Positions 54,010 through 61,747 of a stretch of DNA of 64,000 bases are shown here, piece by piece; position 1 is the stretch's first letter, and every line of letters starts with the position of its first letter. A program made the position numbers and the translations under genes. The notes below the pieces were generated by a model. The model was given only the letters and a program-made list of their open reading frames with translations, was not told where the DNA came from and did not search any database. Location of the stretch: NCBI GenBank assembly GCA_041583495.1, contig JBFHFS010000010.1, positions 1-64,000 of the forward strand. The letters are read 5' to 3'. The stretch is from JBFHFS01 sp041583495 (GTDB lineage Bacteria; Bacteroidota; Bacteroidia; Bacteroidales; Marinilabiliaceae).

Positions 54010-54012
54010 ATG
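53881..54012. repeat. Interspersed repeat, copy 1 of a pair
   Basis: Begins AAACAGATGAAACGAGCCCC, includes GGGTCGGGGAGAATAAGG, a CCCGCCATAGCGGG palindrome and GAGGATGACTATTCGGCG, and ends TAACAGATGA. The same blocks recur in the same order at 57126-57257 with a different palindrome in the middle. The final ATG is the start codon of the TlpA-like gene. Confidence 0.8.
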
Positions 54013-55386
54013 AAAAAAACAGTATTTAGTTTAGGATTGGCCTTATGTTTGGTGGCTTGCATAAAACAAGCTCCAGACTACGCCATTTTTACAGGTAAAA
54101 TTGACAATCTCGACATTAAAGAGGTGACCTTGACAAAAGCAGATCAGTCGTTTAGTAAGAAAATTTCGGTTGATTCAAATGGTGCTTTCACCGATACAAT
54201 CAAAGCAAATCCCGGACTGTACCTCCTTACTGCAGGTAAAAACTGGTCGAGTGTATATTTTGTCAATGGGAGTGTTGTTAACATTACAGCTGATGCCAAA
54301 GATTTCAATCGTACCCTTGATGTTTCTGGTAAAGGGGCTGAGACCACAAACTATATTATTTATAAACATAAAAAGATAGCAGAACTTAAAGGAGAGAGGA
54401 AGGCTTTTTATAAACTGGAAGAAGTTGAATTTAAAAATAAAGCGAAGGCCATTAGTACAACCCTGAGTGGGGTTCTGGATACCTTGCAAGGAGTAGACCC
54501 TGCCTTTAAAGGGTTGGAGAAACGCAGCCTTAATTACGCCTATTTACTTGAATTATCGCGCTATGCCGGTGGTTACCACAGGCAGTGGGCAAATAAAAGA
54601 GGCTACAAAGCTTCTGAGGGCTTTTTAGCTGAATTAGCTGATATTGACCTTAATAATGAGATTGACTTTCAGTTCTCAAGTGAATATAAAGAATTAGTTA
54701 ACCGGCATTATAATGCCAAAATTAGGGATTTAATTAATAAAGATTCCATTGACTATGGTCTTGTAAAGGTTATGGTATATTCCACCATCCCGAATCAAAC
54801 CATTAAGAATGAACTTATTATATCTGGCGCGGAAAACGATATTTACAACACAAGTAAATTTGAGGAATTTTATCAAATCTTTATGGGGGCTTCTACCAAC
54901 GAAGAGAACAATGCTAAAATTACTGATATTTACAACAGGCTAATAAAGGTGAGTGCCGGTCAACCATCGCCAAAATTTGTCAACTACGAGAACAATGCAG
55001 GGGGCGTGCTCTCCTTAGATGATCTCAAAGGTAAATATCTCTATATTGATGTTTGGGCAACGTGGTGCACCCCTTGTGTTGCTGAATTCCCGCACTTAAA
55101 GCGGGTGGAAAAAGAATATCACGGCAAGAATATTAATTTTCTGAGTATTTCTATGGATGCCCCTAAAGATCATGATAAATGGAAAAAAATGATTGTAGAT
55201 AAAGAGCTGGGCGGAATTCAGGTAATAGCTGACAGCTCCTTTAAATCTCAGTTTGTAGAAGATTATGAAATTAGATCCATTCCACGCTTCATTTTGATCG
55301 ACCCGGAAGGTGTAATTGTAACACAGCATGCACCACGTCCTTCAAATCCCGAAATAATCGATTTGCTTAACTCGTTAAATATTTAA
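54010..55386 (+). CDS. TlpA-like thiol-disulfide lipoprotein with N-terminal DUF4369-like domain
   Basis: A 458-residue lipoprotein with lipobox LVAC (Cys17). Residues about 25-115 form a beta domain like DUF4369, followed by a helical linker. The thioredoxin fold (about 315-458) has the active site WCTPC at 352-356 and the cis-proline loop SIPRF near 420. It reduces or isomerises disulfides in periplasmic or surface proteins. Such proteins are frequent in SusC/SusD loci of peptide- or metal-type; the partner here may be a lipoprotein of the same locus. A terminator follows. Confidence 0.88.
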   Translation: MKKTVFSLGLALCLVACIKQAPDYAIFTGKIDNLDIKEVTLTKADQSFSKKISVDSNGAFTDTIKANPGLYLLTAGKNWSSVYFVNGSVVNITADAKDFNRTLDVSGKGAETTNYIIYKHKKIAELKGERKAFYKLEEVEFKNKAKAISTTLSGVLDTLQGVDPAFKGLEKRSLNYAYLLELSRYAGGYHRQWANKRGYKASEGFLAELADIDLNNEIDFQFSSEYKELVNRHYNAKIRDLINKDSIDYGLVKVMVYSTIPNQTIKNELIISGAENDIYNTSKFEEFYQIFMGASTNEENNAKITDIYNRLIKVSAGQPSPKFVNYENNAGGVLSLDDLKGKYLYIDVWATWCTPCVAEFPHLKRVEKEYHGKNINFLSISMDAPKDHDKWKKMIVDKELGGIQVIADSSFKSQFVEDYEIRSIPRFILIDPEGVIVTQHAPRPSNPEIIDLLNSLNI

Positions 55387-55836
55387 TAACCCACCCCGCT
55401 GTTTCACAAAAGGTTGTGAACTGAAAAATACCGGGAGAGGAGATTTTTTGAGTTAAACTCTTTTATATCGAAACGTTCTGAATTCCCTGATGATAGGTCC
55501 ACAATTGCCTTTGCAATTGTGGATTTTCTTTTTTTTGAGTTTATTTATTGTGCCACCTGTTTAGGCTCAACATGGGCCACTTAAGGGGTGGCCGATGGCT
55601 TAAAAGGCACGGTTCGTTTTATGCCAGCCTTGAAAGGTCAGGTATAAACCACCATATCAAAAAAAATAAATTTCGAAGTGGCCAATAAATTATAACCAAG
55701 GGATTTAAACCCATTCACGGTTTTGCATTCAGCTCTAGACACAACCAGAAGAACAAAAGAACCTTTTGGGATTGACCAGTTGCTTTGGCCTTTTTTTTAT
55801 AGCTTTATGGCACACGACAATTTCAATGTATCGATC
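55387..55836. other. Intergenic region with terminator and palindrome
   Basis: About 450 bases: a terminator at 55498-55536, a GGCCAC-TTAAGG-GGTGGCC palindrome at 55575-55593 and an AT-rich part. An in-frame ORF extension upstream of 55837 has no signal-peptide logic and is not used. Confidence 0.5.
55498..55536 (+). terminator. Terminator of the TlpA-like gene
   Basis: TCCACAATTGC and GCAATTGTGGA pair over the full arm around CTTT, followed by TTTTCTTTTTTTT. Confidence 0.88.
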
Positions 55837-56910
55837 ATGAATTATTTAAAAATCCATTTATTGCTATTACTTCCCGTATTTTTAGGATGTAACAGAAATG
55901 ATGAAGATGGTCAACCTCTGCCCAATGAGTCCATGTATTTTCCATCGAATACAGATTCTTCCTGGGAAACCGTATCGTTTTCCAGTCTGGGTTGGAATGA
56001 AAGTGAAGTGCAGCCGTTAAGGGATTATCTCATCGAAGAAAATACTAAATCATTTATGATTCTTGTAAATGGCAGAATTGTTATGGAGGAGTATTTTGAT
56101 GGGCACACAGCAAATTCTTCCTGGCAATGGAACAGTGCCGGCAAAACCTTGGTGGCTGCCTCAATGGGTATAGCGCAGCAGGAAGGTCTGGTGGATATTA
56201 ACAACAAAGTATCCACCTATTTGGGCACAGGCTGGACCAGCGAGCCCGTTGAGAAAGAAAATCTAATCAATTCGAAACACCTCCTGACGATGACCTCAGG
56301 AATTGATGATGCAAGTGAATTCCTGTTAAAGGCGAATCTTACCTACCTCGCCGATGCGGGAACCAGATGGTCTTATCATAATGTTTTTCAAAAATTGATG
56401 GATGTTGTCGCGGCGGCAAGCAGTCAGGATTTTGAATCTTATTTCAACTCCAGATTAAAAAACAAAATAGGCATGGAGGGCTTCTGGAAGGATGGGCTTA
56501 TTTTTAGAATATACCATAGTAACACCAGGAGTATGGCGCGATTTGGACTCCTGGCGCTTAACAAGGGATGCTGGGACGATGAGCAAATAGTTAATGAGAC
56601 ATTTTTTTGTGAAAGCATTAATACGTCACAAAACATTAATCCATCATACGGTTATTTATGGTGGTTAAATGGTAAAACCAGTTATATGTTGCCTGGTGGC
56701 CAAACCTCATACCAGGGACTTCTGGTGCCCAATGCTGCTGCTGATATGTATGCTGCGATGGGGGCAGGAGACCAACGAATTTATGTGGTTCCGGGCAAAA
56801 ATATGGTAGTTATTAGAATGGGCGATGCTTCGGACCCGGAAAACCAAGGTTTTGCACTTTCGGGATTTGACAATAACCTCTGGCAAAAAATAAATGCCTT
56901 AATAAATTAG
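55837..56910 (+). CDS. Serine hydrolase, class C beta-lactamase-like lipoprotein
   Basis: A 357-residue member of the beta-lactamase/transpeptidase-like fold. The ATG at 55837 gives a lipoprotein leader (MNYLKIHLL..., lipobox FLGC, Cys18); the frame from 55723 has none. The SxxK nucleophile motif is Ser100-Ala-Gly-Lys103, with a YxN-like YHN near 180 and a GGQTS motif near 288. Such proteins are esterases or peptidases as often as beta-lactamases, so no resistance role is claimed. It is the last gene of the AT-rich region. Confidence 0.85.
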   Translation: MNYLKIHLLLLLPVFLGCNRNDEDGQPLPNESMYFPSNTDSSWETVSFSSLGWNESEVQPLRDYLIEENTKSFMILVNGRIVMEEYFDGHTANSSWQWNSAGKTLVAASMGIAQQEGLVDINNKVSTYLGTGWTSEPVEKENLINSKHLLTMTSGIDDASEFLLKANLTYLADAGTRWSYHNVFQKLMDVVAAASSQDFESYFNSRLKNKIGMEGFWKDGLIFRIYHSNTRSMARFGLLALNKGCWDDEQIVNETFFCESINTSQNINPSYGYLWWLNGKTSYMLPGGQTSYQGLLVPNAAADMYAAMGAGDQRIYVVPGKNMVVIRMGDASDPENQGFALSGFDNNLWQKINALIN

Positions 56911-57125
56911 AGGTCCTATTCCCGACAAGCGAAATTCATGATCTTTTTCCATCCAGGCTTCACTATCGCCAAACTCCTGGGACGATCCATTCTCCATTGA
57001 TCCGAATTGAGGGTCCAACCGGAATATGGTTAAGGCTTTTTTTTTAGTGCTTTTCGATGGGTTTAGGTTTTATTTTTGAAGGGAAAGGCTGCCGGGGATT
57101 TGGCCGTAGGTGAAACAACATTAGT

Positions 57126-57257
57126 AAACAGATGAAACGAGCCCCCTAAGGGTCGGGGAGAATAAGGTTCTCACACTACTTGTGCCGTTCAGACGAAAAG
57201 AGGATGACTATTCGGCGAGTTCCCCCGAAACGAGTTCGGGGTGGCAATAAAAAACAA
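57126..57257. repeat. Interspersed repeat, copy 2 of a pair
   Basis: Shares with 53881-54012 the 5' block AAACAGATGAAACGAGCCCC, the GGGTCGGGGAGAATAAGG block, the GAGGATGACTATTCGGCG block and an A-rich end (TGGCAATAAAAAACAAA). Here the palindrome is CCCCGAAACGAGTTCGGGG. The 5' blocks differ at only a few positions between copies. Confidence 0.8.
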
Positions 57258-57293
57258 ACCAGGACACATGAAATTCTGAGAGATAATAACAAA

Positions 57294-57335
57294 CAAAAAC
57301 CCATCAAAACGATCTGTTTTGATGGGTTTTTTTTG
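57294..57335 (-). terminator. Terminator of ssrA
   Basis: AAAAACCCATCAAAAC pairs perfectly with GTTTTGATGGGTTTTT around a short loop. On the minus strand it follows the tmRNA 3' end at once. Confidence 0.9.
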
Positions 57336-57339
57336 TTTG

Positions 57340-57737
57340 TGGAGCTGCGGGGAATCGAACCCCGGTCCAAACAGGGAAGCCATATGCTTTCTACATGTTT
57401 ATCCGCTTCTTAATTGTCGGGTCGGGAGTGGGTAGCGGCACCCGAACCAAACCTTATCTTCTGAAATTTAATCGTCAACCCGAAGCAGGTATCAGACTAG
57501 TTTTGGTTTTCTGCACCCTCTGATCGAATAGCCCCAAAACGATGGCATCCGGAAGGTGTCTCGTCCCAACTCCTGGAGAAGGGATTAAGCGTTAACCTAC
57601 TATTATTCGGTTACGCAGCAAGAGCGTAGTTATTTTCGCCAGTTACAAGTTTGAGCCCTGGGATTTACGAGCCAGCTTCACAACGCTCGACATGCTTACA
57701 TAACACTTTACCATGCTGTCAAATCCATGTCAGCCCC
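57340..57737 (-). ncRNA. ssrA: Transfer-messenger RNA
   Basis: Rescues stalled ribosomes and tags the peptide for degradation. The 5' end (minus strand) reads GGGGCTGACATGGATTTGAC, the usual tmRNA start, and pairs with the 3' acceptor strand CAGCTCC. The T-arm carries GGGTTCGATTCCCC. The tag frame at 57640-57611 encodes GENNYALAA and a TAA. The CCA is not encoded (sequence goes on ACAAAC), so it is added after processing. Length of 398 is typical of the phylum. Confidence 0.96.
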
Positions 57738-57754
57738 ATGGTAACTTTACGCTA

Positions 57755-57762
57755 CAAAGATA
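57755..57762 (-). promoter_or_regulatory. -7 promoter box for ssrA
   Basis: The minus strand reads TATCTTTG, a perfect TAnnTTTG, 18 bases before the mature 5' end. It overlaps the space behind rpe, which ends at 57791. Confidence 0.6.
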
Positions 57763-57790
57763 ACAAAAAGCGTGCAAATTAGTTGTTTTG

Positions 57791-58441
57791 CTAAACGTAT
57801 TTAAGCTTTTTGATGGCTTTTTCAGGATCTTCAGCATTAAATACATAGCTGCCGGCCACCAAAACATCGGCTCCGGTCTTGTATAGCTCAGCCGCATTGC
57901 TGTCTGTGACGCCACCGTCTACCTCAATGAGTGCCGGACTCTTTTTTTGAAGAATAAGGTTTTTTAGCCGGTCTACTTTGGCATAGGTGTTTTCAATAAA
58001 GCTCTGACCGCCAAAACCAGGATTCACCGACATCAGCAGCACCAGATCCACCTCGCCCACAATGTCTTCGAGCATCGCCACCGGGGTGTGCGGATTCAGG
58101 GTGACACCGGCCTTCATCCCGGCCTTCCGAATGGCCTCCACCGTTCTGTGAAGGTGTGTGCAGGCTTCGTAATGCACATTCAACCAATCTGCACCGGCCT
58201 CTTTAAAATCGGTGATGTAGTTTTGAGGGTTTACAATCATCAGGTGTACATCCAGTGGTTTGGATGCTTTTTGACTAATGGCCTTGACGACCGGCAAACC
58301 AAAGGATATGTTGGGAACGAATTGACCGTCCATGATGTCCAGGTGAAACCAATCGGCCTCACTTTGGTTTATCAGTTCAATGTCCTTGGCTAAATTTGAG
58401 AAGTCGGCCGACAGCATGGATGGCGCAACCATTTTTTTCAT
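57791..58441 (-). CDS. rpe: Ribulose-phosphate 3-epimerase
   Basis: Interconverts ribulose 5-phosphate and xylulose 5-phosphate in the pentose phosphate pathway. The 216-residue TIM barrel shows SMLSADFSNL, the metal-binding HLDIMDGQFVPN, LDVHLMI and the phosphate-binding loop motifs VNPGFGGQ and EVDGGV. Catalytic Asp residues are intact. It lies 47 bases downstream of rpoD on the same strand and may be co-transcribed with it. Confidence 0.95.
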   Translation of the reverse strand: MKKMVAPSMLSADFSNLAKDIELINQSEADWFHLDIMDGQFVPNISFGLPVVKAISQKASKPLDVHLMIVNPQNYITDFKEAGADWLNVHYEACTHLHRTVEAIRKAGMKAGVTLNPHTPVAMLEDIVGEVDLVLLMSVNPGFGGQSFIENTYAKVDRLKNLILQKKSPALIEVDGGVTDSNAAELYKTGADVLVAGSYVFNAEDPEKAIKKLKYV

Positions 58442-58488
58442 GGGTAAACTGTTTGTGAATGAAATATTTGCGAAAAATCTATGGCTTT

Positions 58489-59355
58489 TTAATCGCCCAG
58501 AAAATTACGCAATATTCTGCTACGGTAGGTGTGTTTGAGCCTTTTTATGGCTTTCTCCTTGATTTGACGAACCCTTTCGCGTGTAAGATTAAACAGTTTT
58601 CCTATCTCTTCGAGAGAGTAGGGGGGCTCACCATTAAGGCCATAATAGAGTTTGATGATATCGGCTTCGCGCACGGAAAGGGTGTTTAGCGAACGATCAA
58701 TCTCTTTCCTCAGGGATTCCCCTAAAAGCTTGGCATCCGGGCTTAAGGAGTCGGAGGCCAGCAATACGTCATAAAGGGTATTTTCTTCATCCGGTCGAAG
58801 GGGAGCATCCATGGAGACATGTCGTGAGGAGACTCTTAGGGCTTCCTTAATCTCTTTGGGCGCCAGGTCAATAATCTCTGAGATCTCAATTGGTGTGGGT
58901 TCGCGCTGAAATTCCTGTTCAAGCTTGGCAAACGCATTGTTTACCTTATTAATACTGCCAATTTTGTTGAGGGGAAGTCGCACAATGCGGGATTGTTCGG
59001 CCAATGCTTGTAAAATGGATTGGCGAATCCACCATACCGCGTAGGAGATGAACTTGAAACCACGCGTTTCGTCAAATCGTTGAGCGGCCTTGATGAGCCC
59101 CAGATTGCCCTCGTTGATGAGGTCGGGCAGGCTAAGCCCCTGGTTCTGATATTGTTTGGCAACAGATACCACAAATCTCAGATTGGCATTTATGAGTGAT
59201 ATGAGGGCCTTCTCATCTCCCTTTTTTATTTTTTTTGCCAGCGATACTTCTTCTTCAGCAGATATTAGCTGAACCTTGCCTATTTCATGTAAATACTTAT
59301 CCAGGGAGGGTGCGTCTCGATTGGTAACTTGTTTTGTGATCTTAAGTTGTCTCAT
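58489..59355 (-). CDS. rpoD: Primary RNA polymerase sigma factor (RpoD/SigA)
   Basis: Housekeeping sigma of the phylum, 288 residues. Region 1.2 starts near residue 16 (LDKYLHEIGKVQLIS), region 2 has the NLRFVVSVAKQYQNQGLSLPD and WWIRQS motifs, region 3 follows, and region 4 ends with the helix-turn-helix ERVRQIKEKAIKRL. There is no region 1.1 and no long non-conserved insert, the mark of Bacteroidota sigma-A and a reason for their unusual TTTG/TAnnTTTG promoters. Confidence 0.95.
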   Translation of the reverse strand: MRQLKITKQVTNRDAPSLDKYLHEIGKVQLISAEEEVSLAKKIKKGDEKALISLINANLRFVVSVAKQYQNQGLSLPDLINEGNLGLIKAAQRFDETRGFKFISYAVWWIRQSILQALAEQSRIVRLPLNKIGSINKVNNAFAKLEQEFQREPTPIEISEIIDLAPKEIKEALRVSSRHVSMDAPLRPDEENTLYDVLLASDSLSPDAKLLGESLRKEIDRSLNTLSVREADIIKLYYGLNGEPPYSLEEIGKLFNLTRERVRQIKEKAIKRLKHTYRSRILRNFLGD

Positions 59356-59673
59356 AGAAAATGGTGGTCAGAGGATTAGCTGTTGTAATATTAACAAAAA
59401 AAAACGAACACTGTTTAAATTATCTTTTAATTTTTATCTGAATGAGGTTCTGTTTTTCAAATTTGCGCATTTAATCAAAATAGCTTAAATTTGCAGGGTT
59501 ATTAACCTCCGTTTGGCCATTCGTTTGCCAAACAGGCCATCTCAAATGATTTTTTCAAGCAGTATATTATTGTCATTAACAGTACTTTAATAAAATATTT
59601 TCGTCAAAAAAAATCTTTTCTTTCACTTTCATAATTTCTTCAATTTCAGTAATTATATTCGTAATTATTCAGT
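59356..59673. other. Divergent region between rpoD and rho, with the rho leader
   Basis: About 318 AT-rich bases. It holds the rho promoter and, after it, a leader of roughly 170 bases with a GTTTGGC/GCCAAAC hairpin at 59511-59533. Rho of E. coli controls its own leader by attenuation; a similar role here is speculation. Confidence 0.5.
59462..59493 (+). promoter_or_regulatory. Promoter of rho
   Basis: TTTG (59462-59465), 20-base spacer, TAAATTTG (59486-59493). Both boxes are exact. The transcript would have a long leader of about 170 bases before the ATG at 59674. Confidence 0.75.
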
Positions 59674-61539
59674 ATGCATGATATTTTAGCATTAAACAGT
59701 AAGCTTCTTCCTGATTTGCGTCAGATAGCCAAAGATATGGGCATTCGGCGTGTCGAGTCCTTTAAGAAGCAGGATCTCATCTATAAGATTTTGGATGAGC
59801 AGGCCATTCAGGCTTCCAACAGGAAAAACCAACCTTCTAAGCCGGCCGATTCCGGGAAACCGGATACATCAGTAAAAAAACGGCGTGGTCGTCCCGCTAA
59901 AAGACCTATAGAGGCTCAAAAAAAGGCCAATGAGGTTGACGGTACTCCAAAACCCGGCAAGGAGGCTGAAAGGGTTCAGAAACCAATCGATTCGACCTCT
60001 TCCGTAAGGGATGAAAGCCGTAAAAAAAGGCCGGAGGCTGCAGGGATTGAAACGGCTTCACACCCTGATATCATTAAGGTTGAGTACAGGGAAGAGCGTA
60101 AAGAAAAGCGTAAAGAAGCAGTTCGGGAAGATAAAAAGGAAGAAAGAAAAGAAAGCCCCAGAAGTGAAGCTTCTAATACAGAATCCAAAGAGGCCGGGGT
60201 CATTGAGGAGAAGGTTAAGGAGGTGTCGACTGAGGGCGGCAAAAACGATCCTTCGCAGCGCAGACAATCCGGGAAATGGAATCGTGGAGATAAGCCTCAT
60301 GGCAATATGCGGCAGGCAAAAAACATCGACCAAAATAAAGACGGTCAACCGGTTCAACCTCGTAAACAATTCGATCGTAAAGCTCAGCAGGACAGTCGAA
60401 ATGATAAGGCCTATGAATTTGAAGGTATTGTCAGCGCTTCAGGGGTGCTCGAAATAATGCCTGATGGCTATGGTTTCCTTCGCTCATCCGACTACAACTA
60501 TTTTAACTCACCCGATGATATTTATGTTTCCCAGTCGCAAATTAAGCTTTTTGGACTTAAGACGGGCGATCTGGTAAAAGGATCCATTCGGCCCCCCAAA
60601 GAGGGTGAGAAATATTTTCCTTTAATCAAGGTGGAGTCCATCAATGGGCGTACCCCCGATTATGTTCGTGACCGTGTGCCCTTTGATCACTTGGTTCCTG
60701 TCTTTCCGGATGAAAAGTTTAACCTTACCAGTGGCTCACGAAGCAACCTCTCTACCCGGGTGGTGGATATGTTTGCCCCCATTGGAAAAGGGCAGCGCGG
60801 ATTGATTGTGGCTCAGCCTAAAACAGGTAAAACCGTTTTGCTGAAGGAAATAGCCAACGCTATTGCCTCAAATCACCCCGAGGTTTACATGATTATTCTG
60901 CTTATTGACGAAAGACCTGAAGAGGTAACCGATATGGCGCGCAGCGTAAATGCCGAGGTTATTTCATCAACTTTTGACGAACCCGCCGATCGCCATGTTA
61001 AGGTGGCCAATATCGTGCTGGAAAAAGCCAAGCGTCTGGTTGAGTGTGGACACGATGTGGTGATTTTGCTCGATTCTATTACCCGTCTGGCCCGTGCCTA
61101 CAATACTGTATCGCCCGCCTCCGGAAAAGTATTATCGGGTGGAGTCGATGCCAATGCTCTTCATAAACCCAAAAGGTTTTTTGGTGCCGCACGTAATATT
61201 GAGGGGGGTGGTTCTCTTACCATCCTGGCTACGGCTCTCACCGAAACCGGGTCGAAAATGGACGAAGTTATTTTCGAAGAGTTTAAAGGTACCGGTAATA
61301 TGGAGCTGCAACTCGATCGCCGGCTCTCTAATAAGCGTATTTATCCTGCTGTGGATATTAATGCCTCCAGTACCAGACGTGAAGATTTGTTGCTCGACAA
61401 AGAGAGCTTAAACCGAATCTGGATACTCAGAAATTATCTCTCCGACATGAACCCCATCGAGGCGATGGAATTCCTGAAAGACCGTATGTTGAAAACAAAA
61501 TCGAACGAAGAATTCCTGATTTCGATGAACGCAGGGTAG
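59674..61539 (+). CDS. rho: Transcription termination factor Rho with long charged insert
   Basis: RNA-dependent ATPase that ends transcription. The 621-residue chain has a SAP-like N-terminal helix pair (about 1-45, LNSKLLPDLRQIAKDMGI), a Lys/Glu/Arg/Ser-rich disordered insert (about 50-245), the RNA-binding cold-shock-like domain (about 250-330) and the RecA-like motor with P-loop AQPKTGKT at 380-387. E. coli Rho is 419 residues; the extra length is the insert. In Bacteroides the insert has been linked to condensate formation. Preceded by a strong promoter and followed by a terminator. Confidence 0.95.
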   Translation: MHDILALNSKLLPDLRQIAKDMGIRRVESFKKQDLIYKILDEQAIQASNRKNQPSKPADSGKPDTSVKKRRGRPAKRPIEAQKKANEVDGTPKPGKEAERVQKPIDSTSSVRDESRKKRPEAAGIETASHPDIIKVEYREERKEKRKEAVREDKKEERKESPRSEASNTESKEAGVIEEKVKEVSTEGGKNDPSQRRQSGKWNRGDKPHGNMRQAKNIDQNKDGQPVQPRKQFDRKAQQDSRNDKAYEFEGIVSASGVLEIMPDGYGFLRSSDYNYFNSPDDIYVSQSQIKLFGLKTGDLVKGSIRPPKEGEKYFPLIKVESINGRTPDYVRDRVPFDHLVPVFPDEKFNLTSGSRSNLSTRVVDMFAPIGKGQRGLIVAQPKTGKTVLLKEIANAIASNHPEVYMIILLIDERPEEVTDMARSVNAEVISSTFDEPADRHVKVANIVLEKAKRLVECGHDVVILLDSITRLARAYNTVSPASGKVLSGGVDANALHKPKRFFGAARNIEGGGSLTILATALTETGSKMDEVIFEEFKGTGNMELQLDRRLSNKRIYPAVDINASSTRREDLLLDKESLNRIWILRNYLSDMNPIEAMEFLKDRMLKTKSNEEFLISMNAG

Positions 61540-61562
61540 TTTTGTTTGATATACTTTTTATT

Positions 61563-61594
61563 AAGGCCGGTACATCTTTTGTTCCGGCCTTTTT
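61563..61594 (+). terminator. Terminator of rho
   Basis: AAGGCCGG pairs perfectly with CCGGCCTT across a 13-base loop, followed by a T run. Confidence 0.88.
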
Positions 61595-61721
61595 TGTTCC
61601 GGGCAATGAAGGTGGGTCTCCTCCCGTGCATTTTGGGCATCTTGTTATTTTAAACAAATATAAATAACAATGTTTGGGTTAAAATGTAATCCGTAAATAG
61701 CAAAACAATCATTTCAAGGGT

Positions 61722-61729
61722 TAACTTTG
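61722..61729 (+). promoter_or_regulatory. -7 promoter box for the AAA ATPase gene
   Basis: TAACTTTG matches TAnnTTTG. It overlaps an upstream TTG start (61727) of the same frame, which therefore cannot be used; the ATG at 61748 follows 18 bases later. Confidence 0.5.
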
Positions 61730-61747
61730 CCTGTTAGTTATAGCGTT

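Larger units (their letters stand above)
56911..57339. other. Intergenic region with repeat copy 2 and tmRNA terminator
   Basis: The first 215 bases show no feature. Then comes the repeat at 57126-57257 and the terminator of ssrA at 57294-57335. Small frames here are side products of the repeat. Confidence 0.55.

Noticed and set aside
55837..56910. Beta-lactamase resistance gene
   Set aside because: The SxxK fold is shared by many esterases and peptidases; nothing specific to antibiotic hydrolysis is visible.
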